64,000 nt of DNA, taken from Monocercomonoides exilis (Eukaryota; Preaxostyla; Oxymonadida; Polymastigidae). Of this stretch, positions 47,245 to 59,658 are shown one piece after another; positions within the stretch are counted from its first letter, which is position 1, and every line of letters starts with the position of its first letter. Below the pieces are notes generated by a model. The model saw only the letters and a program-made list of their open reading frames with translations. It did no database searches and was not told where the DNA came from. The DNA lies in contig LSRY02000010.1 of assembly GCA_001643675.2 (NCBI GenBank), positions 439,001 to 503,000 on the forward strand, in the 5' to 3' direction. A program made the translations under genes and the position numbers.

Positions 47245-48060
47245 ATGTCAGACAAGGTCGAAGCAATTCGTTTGAAGGAAGAAGGAAACACTGCATTCCA
47301 AGAGAAGAGATATAAGGATGCATTGGTTTCATACACTGAAGCTATCAAGGTTGATCGAAATAACGCTTCACTTTGGGGCAACCGCTCTACAACTTATTTC
47401 AATCTCGGACTTATGGATAAATGCGTCGAGGATGCAGCGTATGCAATTGAACTTTCACCAAAAACTGCTAAATATTACTGGAGAAAGGGAATGGCTCATC
47501 TTCAACTTGGCCAGAATTATGCAGCTAAGCTTGCATTCCAAAATGGATTGAGACAGGAACCAGGAAACGATCAGCTGAGATCAGCTCTTGCTGAGAGAAA
47601 AGCCGGAGAACCAGCGTATGTTGGAAGATTAGCCAGCCTTTCATGGGAACAAAAGCGTGATAAGGCCACTGAATTGAAAGCGGAAGGAAATAAGTTTTTC
47701 ACTTCCAAAAGCTTTGGACCAGCAATTGCTAAATATACTGAAGCTATTGAATACGATCCAACTGACCCTGTCTTCTACACTAACAGAGCAGCATGCTACA
47801 CTGAAATCGGAAAATTTGATGAAGCAATCGCAGATTGCGAACTTGCTGTTGTTCTTGGAAAAACAAATGGAGTGAACTGCCTCGGACAGACTTCATTCTT
47901 GGAGCCACGTTTATTGGCAAAGGCATACATGAGATTGGGTATTGCATCGGAGAAAAAGGGAGAAATTGCAAAAGCTGAACAAGCTTACAAAGATGGAATT
48001 GCAGTTGAATCATCTCAACAATTAAGAGACATGCTTGAAAAATTGAAGTCAAAGAAGTAA
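47245..48060 (+). CDS. TPR protein, STI1/Hop-like co-chaperone
   Basis: An intronless frame of 271 residues. Two blocks of tetratricopeptide repeats: residues ~5-105 (EAIRLKEEGNTAFQEKRYKDAL, SLWGNRSTTYFNLG, KYYWRKGMAHLQLGQ) and ~135-260 (ATELKAEGNKFFTSKSF, VFYTNRAACYTEIGKFDEAI, AKAYMRLGIASEKKGE). The pattern KEEGN-x(2)-F at each start, and Asn/Arg at clamp positions, suggest Hsp70/Hsp90 C-terminal binding as in Hop/STI1. It is about half the length of a full STI1 and lacks a recognisable DP/STI1 motif. Could also be a DNAJC7-like protein without its J domain. TPR nature is certain; the partner is inferred. Confidence 0.88.
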   Translation: MSDKVEAIRLKEEGNTAFQEKRYKDALVSYTEAIKVDRNNASLWGNRSTTYFNLGLMDKCVEDAAYAIELSPKTAKYYWRKGMAHLQLGQNYAAKLAFQNGLRQEPGNDQLRSALAERKAGEPAYVGRLASLSWEQKRDKATELKAEGNKFFTSKSFGPAIAKYTEAIEYDPTDPVFYTNRAACYTEIGKFDEAIADCELAVVLGKTNGVNCLGQTSFLEPRLLAKAYMRLGIASEKKGEIAKAEQAYKDGIAVESSQQLRDMLEKLKSKK

Positions 48061-48314
48061 ACACCGTTCAGTTCATTGTGACCTTTCTTTATTACATATT
48101 TAATTCATTTTAACCGTTTTGTTGTGATTTTTTTCCTTCTTCACTTTACCTTTTGGTACAATCATTCATAATACATTAATTATAAACACTTCTTAAAGAA
48201 ACATACAAATATTTTAAGTACTATGAAATAAAAACTTTAAGACAGAAATTACACACAAGAGTTCAAAGAACGAAAAATTATAACAAAAAAGTGAAAATTT
48301 TTTGATGATCAACT
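48061..48314. other. Convergent 3' intergenic space
   Basis: About 250 bp between the TPR gene stop (+) and the WD40 locus stop (-). AT-rich. No gene is seen. Confidence 0.5.
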
Positions 48315-51300
48315 TTACAAAATTGTGGTTCCTTTTGATTTTGGTAGAGGAAGAGGTTTTAAGACAGAGGGCCTTACAGATGGAGATGGTGAAGGAGAAG
48401 CAGCAGGTGAGACAGATTTCTGCAAATCAGTTTTTGATGAATCAGTTCTTGCATCAGCTGACTTAGATGCTCCACCAACAGGAGAACTGCCTGTATCCTT
48501 TTTCGTAGCTCGAAAGTCAAACAATCCATCAGAAAGAGTATCAGATTCTCCATTCGCACTCTTTTCTTGATCTTCGTTATCATCATCTTCTTCATCTTCA
48601 TCTTCATCAAATTCATCAGGCGAGCTTTTCCTGCTTTCGCTGCTTTCATCTTCACTGCCTTTCTGTCTTGTTGCCTGAACTTCACCCAAAAGCACATCTT
48701 CTTCATCATCGCTGTTAATTTCTTCAATCTTTGGCTTCTCACCTGGAAGCACTTCATCTTCAGGGCGGTCAAAGCGATGCTTGAAAATAGGTGAAAACAG
48801 CTAATTATCAAGCAAATAGATGAATAGAATTCCAAATGAAGATTAACATATAATTTGGTTTATTTAAAGAGTATATTTAAAAAACATCACAATTATTTTT
48901 CCAACAGGATTAGAAAAAGCACACTTTTTGAGGTATTCCTGTTGTAACAATTGAGCCGTTGACTGTTCCAGCAAAGACAGACGGAGGAACATGGCATATT
49001 TCAACACAAGTGATTGGATTAGAATATTGCATTGACTGAAAGAGAAAAGTTAAATAGATTGGATGAAATTTATGATAGCAATAACAAAAACAACATATTC
49101 ATATTTAAAAAATAAATTCATCATAAATATTTTAATAATTCAAAATTCATCCCAATAATAATAATAATAATAATAAAAGGATTCTCCTTTATCAAACCCA
49201 AAGAAGCTGCAACGTCGACAGCGACCATATTCTGATGATAGCATCAAGCGATCCAGTTGCCATCATGTTTGTTTCCACATCGACAGAACAGCACGTCACA
49301 GGAGACATCGACGCCAAGAAAGAACGATTCACTTCAAGACTAAATGCATCAAGGAAATAGATCTGTTTAAAAAGGGGGAAAGGAAGTTTTGAATATGATG
49401 GTTGAAAGAACAAATAAGAAATGTTTGGTTATGTTCATCAGCAGAGAACAAATGAAGAATAGTAAATTTTTGGTTATAAAGAAAGATAAATCGTTTCTAA
49501 AAGCAGAAGCAAACCACTCCATCATCTCCCGCAGTGACAATCTGATTCTTGTCTATCAGTTTCAGCACATTGATTGCTCTTTCATGTCTCTTCTCCACAC
49601 ACATCTCTCTCTCCACATTCACATTCGTCACGTCCCTCACATGAATGCACCCATCAGCCCCGGCTGTGACAAGAGCAGGGAACGGATTCTCGTGTGGATC
49701 GACGCTGTACGGCTTCATACGCGGGATGGATGTGATGGCACAGATTGTCCTGGGTGAGTGCTCGTGGGCGTGCCATCGCTTTCGCAAAGTCAGCTTCTTT
49801 GACCTCAGCTCGAACATGCACAAGACCCCATCATCGCCCCCTGTCCACACACGATGATAAGAGTCCATGTGAATGGCTGTGACACTTCTCCTGTGTGCTC
49901 TGCGCTCCCATCTTTCCTCTGAATAAATAAATAAATAAATAAATAATATGAGAACAAAATGTAAAGAAAAAATGAAACGTTCAGAAAAATGATGAATCAA
50001 GCTGTGATAGATTGTCTATCATACTTGTTTCAAAAGTGAGCAGTTGCACCACTCCGTCGGATCTTCCAATGAGAAAAATGTGTTGCGGATAAATGCACAG
50101 AAAGGAGGTGATTTCTGGTTTGATGATTGGCTACAAACAGAAAGATAAAATGAGAATGATAAAAAGATAGTGATAGAAATCAAAACAAACAGAGAAAAAA
50201 GAAATAAAAAAAAGATGCTTCTTTTCATTGACATCCAAAAAGTCACAAATTCATTGATTTCAAATGCATACTCCTCCATCTCCAGTTTTCGTCTTCTCGT
50301 TCTTTCTTGTCCTGTCAAGCGGGTCATCATCGTCGTCATCGTCATCCAACATCCACTTGTCGCTCCATTCCGAATTCGTCACAGTTGCTGTCTTGCTTGC
50401 TTTCCCTTTCTTCTTCTTCCTGTTCACCACACCTCCTGAATCACACCCACTCATCTCTTCATCTCCGCTTCCTCCTCCACCTCTCCCCATTCCTCCGCTA
50501 CTTACTCGACTCCCACTGAAGCTGTGGCTGGCAGAGAGCGAAGAGTCAATCGAAGTCGATGCGCCTGTCTCCGCTGTCAGCATTGTGAGTCCTGTGTGAG
50601 TCGTTGCACCCGACTGTGGCCTGTCTGATGCCCCAAACGACGCTGAAAGACTCTTCCCGCGCTGTTGATTTCCACTTTCCGTGCTATTCAGCGAGGCAGA
50701 CAGCTGAGACAGCTGAGGAGAAGAAGGTTGCTCTCTCAACGAGCCATACGACGCAGACAGCATCTGAAACTGCGGACTCGATCCGTTCAGCAGAGCAGGT
50801 GAAGGCGATGGTGTTCTTCTGCTCCTCGCTTTGCTGTTTGCCTTCACTCCACCTTTCTCATAGCCATCAGACGACGTAGCAGCTGTTGACATTGTGCGTA
50901 TCTCATCCAGCGCTGCCTGCGACACATCCTCTTCAGACTCGTCAAATCCCTCAATTCTGTCACCTTCTGCTCCGCTCCTCCCACTCATCGCGCCTCCTTT
51001 CTGTGTGCCCAGCCTCCATCTGCTGCTGCTGTTGCTCCCTGTTGGCTGCACACCCAGCCAGTTCGTCTTCACTGCATTGTCTCTTTCGCGTGGTGACAAG
51101 CCCATCCGCTGCAGCTCCTCCCGCACTTCCACTTCAGTCGGCTTTGGCAGTCGTTTGGAGAAGCCAGGAACAGAATTCTTGGGGAAAGAAGGAGAAAGAG
51201 AGGAAGAGGAAGAGGAAGAAGAGGAAGGCCCTAATGCAATTGAAGAAGAAGAAGAGGATGAGGTGGAGCGAAGTGAGGAAAAAGACGATTGTTGTCTGAC

Positions 51301-52668
51301 AAGTGAGCGAGTGGCTGGTGACTGAGGAACAGCGATGAATGAAGAGGATGAACCAGAAGAGGATGAAATTGAAGAAGAAGAAGATGATGATGATGATGTG
51401 TTCATAAGAGCAGCTTGTGAAGCGAAGGAAGCCATCGACTGGTTGAGCACTGAAGAAACTCTTTCTCTTCCACTTGAGGGAGAGTCTGCAAATGTGTTGA
51501 ACAGCATGGGCTGTCTTGAATGTGCAGGAGAAGACGCAAAAGAGGCCTTTAGAGACAAGCTTTGCTGAGTGTTTGAGAGCTGGACGTCTTCTTCAGCAGA
51601 TGGAGTGGCAGTGTCTGGAACAGAAAAAAGAGGAGAAATGCTTCGAAGCGAAGAGCGGGTGCGCTGTTGGGCTGTTTGAAACATCTTTTGTGATTGTGAT
51701 TGTGATTGAGACATTGACTGGGACTGCTGTTGTGATTGAAATGACTGAAGTGATTGAAGTGACTGTAATGATTGGAGTGATTGGAGTGATTGAAGTGTCT
51801 GTTGTTGCTGTTGAGGCATCTGTTGTGTCATTGGGGAAGACAAATGGGCAGACGAGGCTCGTCGAATGAGCGCCTGCTGCTGCTGCATCTGCTGGTTGAA
51901 TGAAAGAGCTGGCTGGTTGAGTGAGGAAGACGATGAAGTGTATGGCAGAAGCATAGCAGTTGATTGTGGATTCTGACTCTGTCCATTTCTGATGGAAAAA
52001 GAAGGAAGACGGATTTTTGATTCAAATGAAAGTGGGTTAGTGACAAAGGGGCGAGAACGGGCAGAGGCAGACGAGGAAGAGCGGGCAGTGTCGATGGAGT
52101 GGCGGAGGGTGATAGCAGAAGCGTCTGAGAAGAGAGCATTGCTATTGTTGCTGTGTCTGGCTGTACCTGCACTCAGCAGAGAAGATGAAGGAGAGGCAGA
52201 TGGATGATTTGATGGCAGCGACGACTTTGATGCTGATCCACTCAAAACAGAAGTAGATCTCCTCAACGCCGCTGTGTCTAATTTGTTCCAGTCATCCTTC
52301 GCTCTCTCCTGCTTCTCCTTCTCCTTCCTCTCTGTTTCTATTCTTTGGTCCTCTCTCCTCTGCTGCTGCCTCTGCTTCCTCTTCAGCTCTCTTTCTTTCC
52401 GCTCTTTCTCTTTGTTGCTCAGAGCACGGCGCTCAAACATCGGCACGCCGATCGCAGGAATCGAACCTATGCTCAGAATGGCCTCGTCGCCTTCTTCGTC
52501 CACAGGCACCGTTGTACCAGCGATGAATGCTTGCTTCTTTCCTCGTTGTGAAGAAGACGTCGATGCTCGAAAGGCCATTGTGGTTGCAGTGGGGCCTGTT
52601 CCGTCTCTGTTCTTGGCTAACAGCTGCTTTTGCAATCGGCGTTTTTTGTCTTCTTCGCGCTGTTTGGC
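48315..52668 (-). CDS. WD40-repeat protein, C-terminal part of a large locus
   Basis: A long exon (52668 to about 50270) encodes a Lys/Glu-rich helix (KQREEDKKRRLQKQLLAKNRDG), then ~700 residues of Ser/Gln-rich disorder. Smaller exons follow (about 50130-50025, 49920-49500, 49365-49190, 49035-48925 and 48780-48315) and encode WD-type repeats: FLIGRSDGVVQLLTFE, SYHRVWTGGDDGVLCMFEL, PALVTAGADGCIHVRDV, IVTAGDDGVVCF, MATGSLDAIIRIWSL. The end is acidic and Ser-rich. The first exon begins at an acceptor (TTTCAG|CC) and no ATG lies between it and 52799. So either the gene starts inside (ATG 52578), or it is joined to the upstream WD40 frame by an intron (donor GTGTGG near 52820). I list the halves separately, but lean towards one gene. 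Confidence 0.6.
51690..51806. repeat. Imperfect 9-bp minisatellite encoding Leu-Gln-Ser repeats
   Basis: Plus-strand units such as GATTGGAGT/GATTGAAGT recur, encoding LQSLQS... and then QSQSQS on the minus strand, within the disordered part of the WD40 locus. Likely length-variable by slippage. Confidence 0.75.
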
Positions 52669-52798
52669 TGAAAGTGAACAAAAGTAATAATGTTTATGGA
52701 AATAGAGAAGAAAGCAAATTCAGAAATGAAACACAGTTGATGTTTAAACAAGAGAAGTGACAATTTAATTATTTTTAAAAAAACAAATTAAATATATT

Positions 52799-55700
52799 TC
52801 ACTCTTCATCCACACTTCTCTTTCTCTTCTCCCAAAAGAGCTTCTTGCGTGTGAGTATCTCCATCTGCTCCTCGAAGCTCTTCTTCTTCATCCCCGCCAT
52901 GTTGAACAGGAAGGTCATCCCCGACGACGCCGTCGGCATCTGATAGGACTTCAGCGAGGCAGTCGGCTGTGAATCAGTCGCTGTCAGTGCCGCTGCGTCG
53001 AGTGGCTTCCACATTTGTGTCTGCGCATGGCGGAGGTTCCAGGTGCGGATGGTGTTGTCTGCAGAGGCTGAGAAGAGCGTGGTGAGCAGACGGTGCAGCT
53101 GCGCTTGCGACAGCTGGACTTCAGAGGGGATTCTGCGAAGGGCATTGGATAATAAGAAGATGGGTTAAGAAATGAATTAAATATTTTTCATAAAATAATT
53201 AGAAAGAATTTTGTTAAATATATTGTTGGGTAATGATGAATGTATTGATATAAAAGTGGTTCTATCAAACTTCACTCCAAGCACTCTTTCGTTGTCTTTC
53301 ATGCTCTTTTCACGGAGCATTCGAATGGCCATCGATTCCAACATCTCTTGCTTCTTTTGCTTTTTTGCCTTTTTTCTAGTCTTTTTGCTCAAATTACTAT
53401 CTTTTCTTCCAAATTCACCAGTATTTGCTCCATTGATAGTACCATCTTCATTGTTATACTCATTCCCATTCTCATTCTCTTCTCCTTCATCCTCCTCCTC
53501 TCCTTCCTCTTCCTCCTCATCTTCCTCTCCTTCCTCCTCTCCCCCACTCGCATCTGCCTTCTTCGCAGCAGAAAGCGTCCTCTGCAGCATCCTCCTTCCG
53601 AAAGGGTTGCCATCATCAAGAAAGTCTGGCTCCACCAAATACAACGCCACAATCGCGTTGTCGTGGCCAATGAGCTCGTGATACAGCGACTGCCGATGAA
53701 TGGAGAAGGATGACGCAAACCAATCAGTCGCCACAATCAGCTGGTGCGGATTGAACGGAATTGGCGTACCGCTGGATGGTTTGTCTGATGAGGAAGAAGA
53801 AGAAGAAGAAGAAGGGGAGTGTGGCGATGATGAAGATGAAGGATCGGCTGCTGATTGTTTTTTCTTCTCTGCACTTCCTTCTTCATTGAAGTTGTGAGTA
53901 CCTCGTTCTGTCTTTGGTGATGCAATCGGTGTTCCATTGCTCTTCTTTCTGGATGTTGCAGCGTATGCCTTCCCTTCCTCTCCTTCGCTCGCATCACTCC
54001 CAGCCCCACTCACAGGCGCTGTGCCCGTCGCCGCTGCAGTCGCATTTGCCGTTTGTGTGTTGTTTGCATTGTTTGCGTTGTAATCAGCGCTGGTGGCAGA
54101 GGCGAGGACAGAGGTTGACAGCAATGCTGTGATGCCTGTCTCTGAGATCTGCTCGTCAAACAGCACTTGCGACGTCGACAGCTCGCAAATGGTGAGGAAG
54201 CCGTCTGGGTCGCCGAGGATAACGAACGACATCACCTCGTCGAAGCAGACGCAGCTGAAGTTCTTGTTGCGCGCGTTTTTCACCCGGAACACACACAATC
54301 CTGTCTTCATGTGGGTGCCTTTTGCCGTGTGGTCAGAGGAGGTCGTGATGAGAATGTCCTCTTTTCGCGCGTGTGCGACGTTTGTGACGCCAGTCAGATG
54401 CGGATGGTGGATGCCCCCGGGAATGCGCAGGAAGAGAGGAGGGTGCAGAACAGAACGAGAGGCGACAGAACTCGCCACTTGCATCGAAAAGGAGTGAGTT
54501 TCTCTGAGATGAAGGAAGATGGGGGATTTGAAAAAAGAATAATTCAGTGTGAATTAAAAGTATGAATTGTATCAAGAAAAATTATAAATAATTGCTTTAT
54601 TTTTTATTAAAAAAATATGAACATAACATTCATTTATAAAGGAAATAACACAAAGATATATGAAACACAATATCATTTATTATCAAATTTTTTAAATTCC
54701 TTTGCACAACACACTTTCCTTTCATCACCTCTGCATCCCACATCTCCTTCTCGTAAAACGGCTTGAATGAGAATATGTCCCCTGACGACGACCCCGCATA
54801 GAGCGCACCTTCGCTCCCGTGTGCATTCGGGGCGGTGTAGCAGACACTCGTCCACCAGCGATTCCTCTTCCGCAGAAAGAGCGACTCAGCTGTGGTTGCC
54901 CCACCGCCTGTGCTCGCTGCACCGCCGCTGCCAGTCGACGAGGCAGCCGTCAGAGTGGCTGAGAGGGGAGTGGGCGTCCGCCCGAAGGGAGAGGCGGACG
55001 AATGTGCAGTGGCTTTGCCGACGGGGAGGAACCTGAGAAGATGGGGGAAGGGGTGGAATGGGGAGGTTGGTTGGCATTGGGTGGTGAGAGTTTGTAGATA
55101 GAAAAGAGATGAAAAAGAATTAGCAGAATGAGAAGAGATGGAGAGAAAGAAAGTTTGTTAGATAACAGAGCATATTTTTAGATAATATAAAAATGAATGA
55201 TAGTTAACAAAGCAAATTAACATTGTTTCAAACTTTTGGTTGTGCATTATCATCCATTTGATGTCGTGCGAATCGGAATCAGGTTTTCTGTCGTTTTAGT
55301 CACAATTCATGAATATTTGGGGGATCAAATAAAATAAAAAATAAAATAAATAAATAAAAAAAATAAATAAAATAAGATGAAAAGCAAAAGAGATTATCGC
55401 AATCAACTTTGTCACAGTCATTGACACAACAACACAGAAATGCAAACACATTGTGCTTTATCTGCAGAGGGCGTGGATTAATCAGCGATTCCACAGTCAG
55501 ACCAGGGTTAGCACTCTGCCTCATTCTGAAAGCCTCCTTTGGCGAGAGCATTCGAGGCGTCGTGCGTTCCGACTGCGAATGAGCTGTGGAGCCTCCGCTT
55601 TTTGCGAAAGGATCCTCTCTGAATGCAGAGTGTGGAGGGTGTTCTGCCATCGGAGTGAAGGGGGAGTGGATGTCTGACTGCGGAGGCGGAATCGGAGGCA

Positions 55701-57046
55701 CCTGCGCTTCGGTCGCCTGCAGCGCTGCGACAAGGCGGTGGTAGTGCTTCGATCCAGGATATCTGCGATGAGTGTTTATGAGTTGGTTTGTTTGTTATTT
55801 GTTAAGTTTCATTTAGTTTGGATGATGATATTTTGTGTGTGAAAAGAAAATGACTCATAAAAACATAATCATCATTGTTTGCATGAGAAACAAACCTGAC
55901 ATCAAACAATTGTTCGAACTCGTTTTCGCTTTGCTGCAAATCTCGAATTTTGTCTACTGCCCGAGCGGTTGCAGTGAGCGTCAGACTTACCGGATCTCGA
56001 TCCAAAGATTCAGTTGAACTTAAAAAAAAGTCATATGAACAAGTATTTTTAAAAAAGTTATATTCATCAAAATTTACAGAAAAATAAATAAATAATAATT
56101 ATAATAAGAAATGAAACAATGGCAGTTTTAAGTTTCAAATGAAAAAAAAGGTTAAATATTATATTTGTTTATATTACATTTCAAAAATACCTTTGTGCTA
56201 TAATTGCCTGCTTAAGCTTTGTGACAGCTGATGATGGATCAAATTGAAGGTAAGTTTGGTTATCTTCTTCCAAAAGTTGATAAAGTTCAAAAAGTGGATG
56301 GATTATATGTTCTCGTCCTTTATAATTGCTCATTATTAAAAAATGAAAATAATAATTATAACAACCTGGACTAACAATCCAAACGCGAAGAGTTGAATCG
56401 TCTGATGCACTAAATATAAATTGCCTATGAGAGCAAATACAAAAAACTGATCCTTCATGTCCAACTAATGTTTGTATTAAATGAGGTTGTTGTGAATTCA
56501 TGGAATCAGCACTAACATCCCACACTTCACATTGAAAAGGAAATAAAATTTGGTGAAAATAGCATCCATTAAAAATAAAAGATATTACCTTTTATTGTTC
56601 GGTCTGATGAGCCAGAAATAAGCAAGTTATATGCAGGAAGAAATGCCATTGTATTTATTGAGCCAACGTGCCCTGTCAGCACTTCACGAGGATTAGAAGT
56701 CTTTAAATTGTATGTATTTGATTGAAATAATTCAATTCGCCCATCGTCATAACCAATTGCCATCCAATCTCCTGCGGAGCATAAAGATTTCACATAAACC
56801 TAAATTTTCAAAGACCAGCAGCTAATATCAAATAACGCAAATGCAGCAAACAGGCTTTCTTGTTTGAATGCTAACTTCATGCAAATAATCAACGCTTTGA
56901 AGGTACATGCTTTGATAAGAATGATTATGATGCAATTCAAGGATTTTTGAGGCAAAAATTGTTGATGCATTCACAGATGTAAGCGAAATGGGGTCCAGTT
57001 GAATATTTTCTTGATGCTCATCCAGAGTTAATGTTGCCTTGCTCAT
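52799..57046 (-). CDS. WD40-repeat protein, N-terminal part of a large locus
   Basis: Starts at ATG 57046 (MSKATLTLDEHQENIQ). Several exons follow (roughly 57046-56850, 56800-56590, 56525-56190, 56025-55900, 55760-55470, 55035-54690, 54490-53200, 53140-52799). WD signatures: MAIGYDDGRIELF, LTGHVGSINTMAFLPAYNLLISGSSDRTIK, LVGHEGSVFCICS then FIFSASDDSTLRVW, LITTSSDHTAKG, MSFVILGDPDGFLTICEL, and LFSASADNTIRTWNL, which form most of a beta-propeller. A Ser/Asn/Glu-rich segment with a basic KKTRKKAKKQKKQ piece interrupts it. The frame ends with a charged helix and stop at 52799, but an in-phase donor just before it would link to the frame at 52668. I recognise no specific WD40 family. Exon ends are approximate. 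Confidence 0.65.
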
Positions 57047-57130
57047 ATTTATCAAGACTTTTCGTTTTATCTTGAGTTTTAATGTTGTTTGATCATTATA
57101 GCCAATTTATTTTTTTGTCTTTTTTTAAGA

Positions 57131-57890
57131 ATGTCAGAAGAATTACAGGCCGGTGTTTTCGAGGGTGAAGAACCTGAAGAAGATATACCAGAAGAAGAAT
57201 GTGGGGTATTTTCCTCATCTTCTGTATCAAATGAATTGACACCAGCTGTTACTGTATTTAGCGGAGAAGAAGCTGAGGATGATATTGAGGAAGGTAATTC
57301 ATTGTTTTTTTTTCCAAATTTTGATAATTTCAAATGTGATGAAATTGTGATATTGCTGTTAAATCTATTTTTTATGTATTTTTTTCCATTTTTATTTTCA
57401 GAGCAATGTGAAATTACATCACAAAATTTTTCTTCGTCTGTATCCCCGCCACCTTCTCAAAACAAAACTTCTCAAAATCACACGCAGCAAATAAATCAAC
57501 AGATTTTGAAAGTTAAGCAGCCAGAATCAAAATTACAAGCAGATCTTTGTATGGATGAAAAAATCTGATTTTGATTATGAAATATAAACAAATGAAAATT
57601 ATTTATTATTTCTTTATAAAAGACGCTCATTACCAAGCCATTTACAAAATTATGGAAAACAAGCATGGGGCATGTGATAGAACTATTAACAAAGCAATGG
57701 GCAACATTAGCATATCACTTTCTCTTCTTGGACCTTTGTTTCAGGTATTTATTTGTAATATTCATTGTTAACACTAATTTGCAATAATTTATAAAAGGAT
57801 ATTGCTGACGGGCTACAGAAAACAAAACGGCATTTGACAGAAACAACTTTATCAATAACACATCTAAACAGAACAATGAATTTTTGGTGA
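57131..57890 (+). CDS. Small acidic spliced protein, unrecognised
   Basis: Four exons: 57131-57293, 57402-57548, 57623-57744, 57798-57890; phases close, giving 174 residues. The N-terminal ~50 residues are acidic (EGEEPEEDIPEEE). Next comes a Ser/Gln/Asn-rich linker (SQNKTSQNHTQQINQQ), then a helical C-terminal part (YQAIYKIMENKHGACDRT, SISLSLLGPLFQDIADGLQK) with heptad-like spacing, perhaps a coiled coil as in small trafficking-complex subunits. No family is recognised. It diverges from the WD40 locus, with only 84 bp between start codons. Three short introns with consistent phase make it credible. Confidence 0.6.
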
Positions 57891-58265
57891 AATATTTCTC
57901 TTATATTTCAAAATTATCAAATTATTAAGAAAATGTAATATCATTTAATATCTGAATGAATTGGAAAATGGTGGTTTGTGAGATATTTTATTTTCTTTTT
58001 CTTTACTTCTCTTTTTAATTGCCATTTCTGAAAATTTATAGGAAATGTGTGGATAAATAATCGTATTTGTTTTTGAATGCTGTAGGACTAATAAAGTTAA
58101 GGAATTATTAACGCTTCAATTAACTTTTTTTTTTGATTGTCATTTCAAATTATTTTATACTCTTTGATATTTTTCTTCAAAAAAATTTTTTTTTCATTTT
58201 AACTTATTGAAGTTTAATTGCAAATTTTTTATTTCTAATTAAAAACACTTTTATGATAAGCAAAT
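57891..58265. other. Intergenic, 5' side of the transposon
   Basis: Strongly AT-rich. Holds the 3' end of the small gene at 57131. No other feature is seen. Confidence 0.45.
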
Positions 58266-59658
58266 TAAAAGAATATCGGAACTTTCAAATTGAGATTATT
58301 TATGTTTCTATTGATTTCTTTTGCGTCAATAAAGTGTTGTAATGCAAATAAAGTTGCCGGAAAACGTTTTAAAAAACAAACAAATGATTTTTATTAAAAT
58401 TGATCAAATGAAAATTTCTGCTTATTCATCTGAATAATGAGAAGCATCCCCTCCGTCATCAACGCTATTTGAATTTTCTTCTTTTTCATCATCACGCGAC
58501 TTATGCAAAATATCATCAACATCATGAATTTTTTCATTTTCAAAAAAAAAATCAATTTCTTCATCCGCAATAATAGTTTTTTTCTTCTGTAAAAAAAATG
58601 AATCATTATATGCAAAATATCAACAAAGTTTGGGTTTGAATTTCGTTGAAAAAGCCACATGCACATGCAATTTGTTTTGAATAATTTTCTAACACCTTAC
58701 CAAGGGAAAAAATGCTCTTAAATGACTCCACAACCCTTCAACGGTATTGGTACATGCACCTGTTTCTGGATCTTTGAAGTTCCTTTTATGACAGACCGTA
58801 ATATGTTCATAACCAATATCTTTCAGACAATTATAGCTTTTCCATTCATCACTAATTATTGTTGTGCCTGCTAATATCCTTTCTTGAATAATAGGAATCA
58901 ATGTTTCTTTTTTCCTGTCTGGCACGATGATAACAAAATTTGTTCCAGCTCCTCCTCCTTCCTTCCTCTCAACTCCCCCGAAAATCCACAGCATGTCCTT
59001 CTTTCTTCCTCTTCCATATTTCCTTCTCACCCAAACAGCTTCATCAATTTCTATATATTTTCCCTGTCCACGTTATTTTCGCATCGTTTCATTCCATATT
59101 TGTGTTCTAACAACTCATTCAATGCACGTCCAATAATCAATTGTTGGATATGAAACCCCCGTCAGCAAATGAATTTGTTTTAATCCAATTCCAATCCAAT
59201 TGTACAATAGAATCTGTAAGACAATATTTATTGGTAGTTTCATTTTGGAAAATACAGAATTTTTAAATATTGAGGTATTTTTTCGGCAAGTTTGACACGA
59301 AAGATATATGTAACCTTCTGTTTCCTCCCTAATTCTCATTTTGCTTCTGCATTTTGGGCAATCGTTGGTAGCGAACTCTTGAAAACGTTTGAAAAACCAA
59401 TTCCACGTTTCTTCTTTATCATGGAAGATCGTATTCAATCGAAATACTGTTTGACTATTTTTTTCCTCTTCAGATCTTGCCATATAACTTTTTTGATCAT
59501 AAACCATAGATTAGAATTTTTATGACTTTTTGTTGTTTTTTTAAACTTCTAATAAAGACTTTCCGATAGCTGAAATTTTGCATAATGTATCAATATATAA
59601 TTAAAATAACTTTCACTATTTTTTTTTGTGCAAAATTGAGAGTTCCGATATACTTTCA
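58266..59658 (-). mobile_element. Merlin/IS1595-like DNA transposon, decayed
   Basis: Imperfect terminal inverted repeats of about 25 bp bracket a transposase remnant: left AAAAGAATATCGGAACTTTC and right (as reverse complement) GAAAGTATATCGGAACTCTC. A related fragment of the terminal motif (TTCCGATAGCTG) lies just inside the right end. Size (~1.4 kb) is right for Merlin elements. The target duplication could not be defined by eye. Confidence 0.72.
58422..59507 (-). pseudogene. ISXO2/Merlin-type DDE transposase, frameshifted
   Basis: The N-terminal part (59507 to ~59130) has a zinc ribbon (CPKC...CQTC, residues ~50-80) and the helix-turn-helix-like region ending LLTGVSYPTID. The catalytic part has IEIDEAVWVRRKYGRG (first Asp), IISDEWKSYNCL (second Asp), and TNTVEGLWSHLRAF (final Glu region), as in IS1595/IS1016 transposases. 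The middle (ALNELLEHKYGMKRCENN) reads in another frame, so one frameshift lies near 59120-59150 and a compensating one near 59060-59075. A 3' intron of 114 nt (58700-58587, GTAAGG...TTACAG) joins in phase to an acidic C-terminus (58586-58422). The copy cannot make a full protein. Recently inactive, since the domains remain clear. Confidence 0.8.

Noticed and set aside
52430-52490. tRNA-like T-arm sequence (GGTTCGATTCC on the minus strand)
   Set aside because: It lies inside the coding sequence of the WD40 locus, and no matching acceptor stem or anticodon arm can be formed.
59040-59120. In-frame TGA and TAA as sense codons (alternative genetic code) in the transposase
   Set aside because: Another frame gives a better continuation of the transposase there, so two frameshifts explain the stops. 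Genes elsewhere in the window end with all three stops.
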